A DNA stretch of 64,000 nt from Dermacentor variabilis (Eukaryota > Arthropoda > Arachnida > Ixodida > Ixodidae). The translations under genes and the position numbers were made by a program. Under the pieces are notes generated by a model. It made no database searches, was not told where the DNA came from, and worked only from the letters and a program-made list of their open reading frames with translations. Every line of letters starts with the position of its first letter. Position 1 is the first letter of the stretch. Location: contig NC_134572.1 of NCBI RefSeq assembly GCF_050947875.1, positions 133,975,105 to 134,039,104 of the forward strand, given 5' to 3'. Of this stretch, positions 57,864-64,000 are shown piece by piece.

Positions 57864-57936
57864 GCGATAAAAACCACAGAGACAAGACAAGGCGCTTGTC
57901 TTTGTCCACCTTTCCTGTCTCTGTGGTTTTTATCGC
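57864..57936. other. 73-nt hairpin with a perfect 21-bp stem
   Basis: The arms at 57864-57884 and 57916-57936 are perfect reverse complements (GCGATAAAAACCACAG...CTGTGGTTTTTATCGC). Inside, GACAAG and CTTGTC also pair. It could be a very short foldback element or a transcribed hairpin RNA; the sequence alone does not decide. Confidence 0.7.
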
Positions 57937-59879
57937 GTTATAAGCTGCTAGTTCAATTATGGAAAACCAACTAGCTCAACAATCAACTCTTCTAGAATAC
58001 TTTCTCTGTAGTTGGCGAAACGGTCTTCACTTCCATTCTTTACAGCTCAACGGTCCTTGTTCAGTGCACTCCCTTGATGGCCCCATTTTGTTCGCAAGCA
58101 CTTGGCTACATTTGATGCCGACTTGTTCACTTCTTGCCCCTTGTTCTGCTTCTCTAAGCGGGCACCCACCTAGTGGAACATACGCAATACTTAACGTTAT
58201 TCCGGTATGGACGCTGAAACTATTTCAGCATGTTAAAAGTAAGAAATTATATCAAGTCGCGACACCTAAATCCTGAACACAGTATTGCCTGCGTAGGGGC
58301 ATCGTAAGGACACTATAAATTGGAACTGATTAAGGTAGAGAGTATGTAAACGACCAAAGTACAACTTTGTTAAATGAACTAGGGCAGAAAATTGATTTTA
58401 AAGAACATTTAAATAAAAAGCACTTTAGAAACTTGAATTTAGAAATGTTATTGTACGTGAGGAGGGGCTTCTTTTACGTTTCTTTTGAAAAATTTGTTTC
58501 TGTTTTGTTCGTGTTCCTAATGAAGTACCATCCGTTAGATTGCATTGACATTTGTGCATAAGTGCACTGTTTGGTCGATATTTATAATATATGTTGTATC
58601 TAGTTACTCTTTCATTTACATTGCTATTCTGCACATACTCTATAATTGGTGTGTATAATTACTATTTCAATGTGTGATATTGTATTGCACGTAACTGCCC
58701 TTTCTCCGCTCTAAATACAGAGTGTAGAAGAGCCCTGGTCAGGCCTTGTGCCTTTAGCTCTTGCTCCACTTTCTTTCTTGCACTGAAAAAGAAAATACAC
58801 TTAAATCAGTCAATGAGTCAATTGACCAGTGTTCATATACCTACTACCACATGCCTAGTAGCACACGCCGCGTGGCCAGAGTAATCTATTCAGGCGCATG
58901 TCCCGTTTCACACACCCTATGGCCCAAGGTGTAGAACCGGCAACACAGCAAAAGTGCAAGGAAGAGGCAAATAAAGATTCATTTTAAAACACGCGATGAA
59001 TTTATCTTGGTGTAATATTGCAGTCATGCGTTTCCGAACATAAATTCGCCTTGCTCTGTCGGCGAACGTGGCTGTCAATATACGCTAATGTGGCAATGGT
59101 ATATGAGGCCACCATTGGCTGATCCGTATGGCCGCACCACGTTTATGTGCTTAGACGTCACTTGCAGCGAAGCGGGCAAGCAGCAGGGTATTTTCTTTTT
59201 GTGAAGTGTCACCCTCGATGAGAATATGGCATGGTTGCAGCACACGCGTCAGTTTGACAAACCGTCATATTAAATTTAAGAAAATAACTATAATGGCCAT
59301 ACATTCGGCAGAAGAAGAGTATACTCTTCTAGTAGGAAGTAGGAAGGTCTATAACGAAAAGCCTTGAAATTTCTCTTTTGACTGGTCGTGTATCGTAAGC
59401 ATGAGTAGCGGCACACTCTAGACAGCCACCTTACTTGAACGGCTAACACTGAATGAAATTCACGATACCCACCGCTCACTTGGCGTAATCTGCGTATTTG
59501 GAATTTACCTATATGGCGTCACCGAAGGGTTGATGCTGTTGGCCACATGGCCACGGCGTTAAACTGAGAGCATAATAGCGCTTGGTGGCTGTTTTCAAGT
59601 GTCAGAATAAAACCACTTCCCGTTAAAGTTTCTCGCGTATATTGTATTAAACAATGGTTGTCGTTCAGGGTCCGTCGAAGCACGTCTGTCCGCTCAGAAA
59701 ACCTTACTCACACCCCAAGAATTGCAGCGAGAAAACAGCGTACTTCGTGTCAACCACAAAACTCACTTTGAGCTCGAAGGTTAAACAAAAAAGAAAGAAA
59801 GAAAAGCAGCAGTATGCGAATGAAGCTCGGATTCGTCGTCGTTGTCGACGCCGTCCCCTTTATTTTTCTGCATGATTCC
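57937..59879. other. Anonymous sequence, no gene recognised
   Basis: Mostly AT-rich; several open frames without recognisable domains. Nothing else seen. Confidence 0.4.
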
Positions 59880-61150
59880 GCAAGCAATTCACCCGTCCGC
59901 GGGAGACGTTTGTGTGACAGATGGTGCCTGGGCCACCGCCTCCCTCGCCTCTGCAGTTGAAAAGCGAAATGGGGAAGAAAAGGGGGACAGCGAAAGGAAG
60001 AAAGAAAGGGCGCTGTGGGTGGGAGGGGAATAGGGAGCCAGGCGGTCGGCCACCGCCCCCTCCCCAACACGCGACTCCGGAATCGGAGCACGTTTCCTTC
60101 CATCGGTCGGCTTGGGAGCTTCAGCTCGTCGTCGCGCGGCACTGAAGCCACGCAACCCCCTTCCAATTCTCTCTCTTTTCGCGACGACGAAGCTGCCGCG
60201 CGTTTTCCCTGCGTCGCGCTGTCGGATTCCTCCCGACCAGTCCAACTCTCTCTCTCTCTCTCTCATCTCAGGGCGCTTTCTGTCTTTTTTATGTGCGTTT
60301 GTCAATGTCTCCGGTCGATGTCGTCGCGCTGCAATATTGGTCATACTCTGCGCGTTTCGAGTCCCTTTCTTCTTGACTTTCGCCGCTTCCGGCGCACGCC
60401 GTCCGAGCGGGCGTTGGCTCGGCCTCGAAATGGTGTGCGCCCTGCCTGCCTGTCGCTGCTTTCCTTTGTATAGGTGAGCGCCTTCGTTTCTGCTTGCTTG
60501 CGCCATCAGCGCGCAGCGACCGTCCGGCCTGCCATAGCAATGTCCGGCCAGCGGCGCTTCTCCCGACGTCCCCTCCACCCCCGGCTCTGCTGCTCTTCGC
60601 CGCCGGCGCTCGCCAACGCTGTTGCCGCCGCTGCTTTTGCTTTCGGGCCGAGCCGCCCGCCGTGAGACGTGACGGAGACGAATGGCGCTGCTGATGTCGC
60701 CCCGGTCGTGCATCGCGCCGAGAGACGTGCCGATGAAACCCGCTTCTAATGCACTATGGATGGCTGGTTCTTTCTTTCCTCTGCCTCTGCCTGCTTGCTT
60801 GCTTCCTATCTGGACGTATGTGTGCGCGTATCTGAGTACGTCTGTCGCACCGAGCAGCCGTGTCCAGGCGTGCGTGCACCCTTCGCTGGCCTTTTATATC
60901 TCCTCCGCTATCCGCGCGCCACCTCGCGGAGCGGCGCTGCAGTGAGCGGTCGTCTTTCGCCGTGAACCGCCGCAGATGGCGGGACGACGTGTACGTATGC
61001 ATAATGCAGGTCGTTGTCGCGACCAGCTATAAACGCACTTGTCGACGACGCGCGCGTTAAATCGTGGCGCGAGCGAGCGAGGCGAAGCTGCCGAGCTGGG
61101 TGCTAAGCGGTCGCCGCATTTACACGCTCTGCCCGTGTTTTCAACTAGAC
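59880..61150. promoter_or_regulatory. CpG-rich block, possible promoter region
   Basis: About 1.3 kb with high G+C and frequent CG dinucleotides, containing a CT microsatellite (about 60246-60264). A TATAAA box lies near 61027, followed by more CG-rich sequence. Open frames on both strands (up to 274 residues on the minus strand) are low-complexity Arg/Ala/Ser-rich and look like composition artefacts. It might be the promoter and first exon of a host gene; no coding exon was recognised. Confidence 0.3.
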
Positions 61151-61871
61151 TCTGCAGTCCTTGTCTGCTGAACTCTCCCGGCCCTGAGTGAGATGAAAAA
61201 CGACGTTTTCGGCATGGTTTGATTGCCGCAAATTAAGTAAACTCGAGCGAACAGAGGTGGGCGATCTGATATCAAAGGCGTTTCGCAGTTGCTTTGTTGT
61301 TTGTTTCTTTTCTATAGACCGGTTACGTTAGTCGATGCATAAGAATTTTTTAAAAAACGCAGGTTTCTAAAATACATTCTTAGAAAAAGCCTCTGAATGT
61401 TCAGAATAATAAAGAAACGTGAGATACCAGAAAGATAGGCAAACGAAAAATAAAGGCAGCAAATACTACCAGTTGCGCGAAGCCGTTAATCAGCCAAATG
61501 TTCTCGAACACTTTAGGTCGCAATTAGGGCTCGGATTGGAAGTATCTAAGGTTGTGACTTGATTGCAAGCGTGCGTGTGCGTGCTTGCATATGTGTATGT
61601 GCGGGGGGGGGGGAAGGCAGGGGCAATGGGTGAGTTTATTACTTCGTCATATAGCAAAAAATTGCAATCATGTTGAAACAATCAACTGAAACAGTCAACA
61701 ATACGAGGCTCTGTTTCTGTCCTCTGCGCTGTTCGCCATGCGAGGAAAAAAAAAAAAAGGCTATGACCCAGCTTCAAACTCTCATGCACACTCATGCGCC
61801 GTTTCCTTCTCTGACCGCGCATTTACAAAAATCTATCACGCGACTATTGTTTCAGACAGCACATTCAAGTC
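61151..61871. other. Anonymous sequence, no gene recognised
   Basis: Includes a G run at about 61603-61612 and an A run at about 61746-61758; no gene recognised. Confidence 0.4.
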
Positions 61872-62056
61872 AATCCTGATGCCAGATGTTTCATTAGCGG
61901 GGGCGGCCGGCCAATTTCAATATATGACTTATGAACGACAAGCTTCGTGAATACTTGTGAAGAACTTTGTGAATTTGAGAAATAAGGTCTGCTTTCGTAA
62001 CTGGTATTTGCAATTGGCCGGTAGCTTTCACTAATAATGTGCCCAACATCAGGATT
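61872..62056. mobile_element. Foldback element of the CATTAGCG family, copy 1
   Basis: The ends AATCCTGATG and CATCAGGATT are perfect inverted repeats. Inside, CATTAGCGGGGGCGGCCGGCCAAT pairs with ATTGGCCGGTAGCTTTCACTAAT in diverged form. 185 bp, no coding capacity. Confidence 0.6.
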
Positions 62057-62109
62057 CGTGTCAATTCGCTCTTACGAAGAATTTCTAGCGTAAGAGCTTT
62101 TTGTGATTA

Positions 62110-62325
62110 TTTCACGAACTTTTTCGTTCGTTAGTCGTACTCGTCATTGGCTGGCCACCTTCGCTAATGATGTTCCCAGGATCAGAATTGGCTGGAATTG
62201 ACTGTTACGCTTTAAGTGCTCGTAAGAGCAAATTTTAGCATGTCCAGATGCCGGACATTTGATTAGCGAAGGTTCCAAACCAGTGGTAAAAGGCACTTGC
62301 GAACGAAAAGCCTTGTGAATGCGGC
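62110..62325. mobile_element. Foldback element of the CATTAGCG family, copy 2
   Basis: The left arm (TTCACGAA, TTTTTCGTTCG, CACCTTCGCTAATGATG) mirrors the right arm (CATTTGATTAGCGAAGG, GCGAACGAAAAG, TTGTGAA). It is related to the element at 61872-62056 and to a single arm near 63668-63700. Confidence 0.6.
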
Positions 62326-62444
62326 CTTTTGCTTTAAACTGCCCGCGAAAAAAGATCTATATAAATCCAGTCAAGCAGACATGCTGCAGGAGCAAGAAAG
62401 CTTATGTACAGCTTTTTTTTTTCTTTAATGCAGTTCGCTATTAA

Positions 62445-63170
62445 GAGGAAGCTTTAGCTCGGGTGCTCCTATTTAAATACATGTAAAAGCAGAATTCGTT
62501 TTTCTCTGCAACCACGGCACCAAATTTGACGAAATTTGTTGCATTTAAAAGAAAAACTTAAAGTCTAGTGACTGTTGGTTTCGGATTTTTGAGTTAGGTT
62601 GTCAATTTTTTATTAAAGATTGGCAAAAATCGAAAATTTTCAAAAAAACGAAACTATCAAGTTTACAACTCCGTAACTCAACCACTAAAAATGATAATAC
62701 AATTCTGTGAATTGCATCTAATAGTACATCTAAAGCGGACAAAATTGATATGTTACACATAAATATAAAAAAATTTAATCATAGGGAAATACAACTTTTG
62801 CAAAACCGTTGTAACCAACGTAACACATTCACGAAAGATATAAAATGACATATTGAATTTGTCCGCTTTGAATGATCTAATAAATGCCGTTTACAGAACC
62901 GCGATATCTGCTCTTGATGCAGAGTTATGAATTTGTAAACTTCGTGCTTCTATTTTTTTCAAACTTTCCAATTTTTGAAAATCTTTTTAACAAAATTGAG
63001 GACCTAAATAGAAATTCCGCGACCAACAGTCACTAGAATTTCACTTGCCCTCTCAAATGCAACAAATTTCGTTAAAATCGGTCCAGGGGTTACATCAGAA
63101 AAACGTTTTTGCGTTTTTACATGTATTTGAATAGGCCGCGTCGGAGTTGGGCCCGAGCTAAAGCTTCCTC
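62445..63170. mobile_element. Full-length palindromic element of about 726 bp flanked by TTAA
   Basis: The end GAGGAAGCTTTAGCTCGGG is mirrored by CCCGAGCTAAAGCTTCCTC. Pairing then continues in diverged form through ATACATGTAAAA, TTTGTTGCATTT, GTGACTGTTGGT, AGTTTAC...TAACTC and GCGGACAAA, up to the centre near 62808. TTAA lies at both outer edges (62441-62444, 63171-63174), which would fit a TTAA-targeting, piggyBac-like mover, although the terminal motif is not the piggyBac CCYT type. No coding capacity. Confidence 0.8.
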
Positions 63171-63174
63171 TTAA

Positions 63175-64000
63175 GACAGACATTAACGAAAGGCAGGCAA
63201 GAGAATCTCACAAGCGATTACTTTCTTGATTTCTTGCTGTCCGACTGTGACTGTGACATATTGCTAATTTAACAAATAACTTTTCATAGCAGAGGGCGAG
63301 GAGATTGGTTATCGGCCAATCTATGTGTGGCGTTAGAAACTTTTTGTTTGTTTACCATCAGCACCCCAAAAGAATTTTTTATCCTTTTGCTCTTCTTCAG
63401 GCGCATAAATGTTGTGTAATGCGCGTGCAAAACGTATATATGCCATCTAACGCAAAATACACAGTTACATACACCGGTTACACATCTTTGAAAGTGATAT
63501 AAATTTGCACATCATCAAAAAGACAAACTCCTTTATACTGCCATCGGAACGCAGCAAAGCCAATTGAGGATGTCCTCCAATACACCAGGGCCCGTATATT
63601 AACAAAAAAAAAACTACTGTGCTAGCAGTGTTTTTAAGACAAAACTCAAGCCAGTAGTGGCGCTGGACATATCATTAGCGAAGGTGACCGGGGAACACAA
63701 GGAACAGTCACAAAAGAAAATATTTCCGAATTCAATCCCAATTTCTTTCATCTGCGCCTTCCTTGCAGCACGTTCGTATAGCGCATTCCGTGCAATAATA
63801 AGCAAAGACAAATAAGCATAAATAAGCGAAAGCGATGTGTTTTAAACGTTTATTCCTATCAGAAAGAACGATTGTGAAAAAGAAATTTCACTGGTAACCA
63901 TCTTTGTATGAAATGCAAGTATATAAGTGATTGATAGAACGGTTAATGCTTCAAAATGCTGTGCCAGTAGTGGAGATGAAATTGCGGTTCCCATTTTCTG
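63175..64000. other. Anonymous sequence with one CATTAGCG-family arm
   Basis: A fragment near 63660-63700 (GCTGGACATATCATTAGCGA, then AGGTGACC) matches the arms of the foldback elements at 61.9-62.3 kb. Nothing else recognised up to the window end. Confidence 0.4.

Noticed and set aside
59889..60713. 274-residue minus-strand open frame in the CpG-rich block
   Set aside because: Arg/Ala/Ser-rich with low complexity, and other frames of the same block are equally open; composition artefact.

Overview
The window looks like a repeat-rich, gene-poor stretch of a eukaryotic nuclear genome, most probably a hard tick (Ixodidae). This rests on two tRNA-derived SINEs of the kind I know from ticks, several decayed LINE families with tick-like 3' tails, many short foldback elements, and LTR retrotransposons with arthropod-type primer binding sites. 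No operon, ribosomal RNA gene, ordinary tRNA gene, CRISPR array or intact host protein-coding gene could be supported. The only host-like coding trace is a THAP zinc-finger relic at 5866-6060, broken by two stop codons.

Region by region: 1-12.8 kb is mostly anonymous sequence with an AAT microsatellite, a tandem duplication, the THAP relic, a SINE and a hairpin element. 12.8-19.7 kb is a complete minus-strand LTR retrotransposon (copy 1). 19.7-27.2 kb is anonymous sequence with a diverged tandem repeat. 27.3-33.1 kb is a second, unrelated minus-strand LTR element with nearly identical 1171-bp LTRs that encodes only gag and protease. 33-49 kb is a graveyard of LINEs (I-type with RNase H, CR1/Jockey-like, RTE), a SINE and foldback elements, including an RTE nested in an older LINE. 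49.2-56.3 kb is copy 2 of the first LTR family, inserted in a TG microsatellite and carrying one uninterrupted 1480-residue gag-pol frame. 56-64 kb holds a CpG-rich block that might be a promoter and a cluster of palindromic elements, one about 726 bp long and flanked by TTAA.

The most interesting system is the pair at 12.8-19.7 kb and 49.2-56.3 kb. By sequence these are Ty3/gypsy elements, yet the integrase lies before reverse transcriptase and RNase H, and the capsid resembles a SCAN domain. That combination is the signature of the Gmr1 group, first described from deuterostomes. Copy 2 appears coding-competent, while copy 1 differs by a 2-bp TA duplication that splits gag from pol. Their U3 regions carry variable tandem repeats, and their primer binding site resembles the complement of tRNA-Leu with one extra base. 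The 27.3-33.1 kb element also has a SCAN-like capsid but no polymerase, so it would need enzymes supplied by another element.

All assignments come from reading the sequence; no alignment or database search was run.
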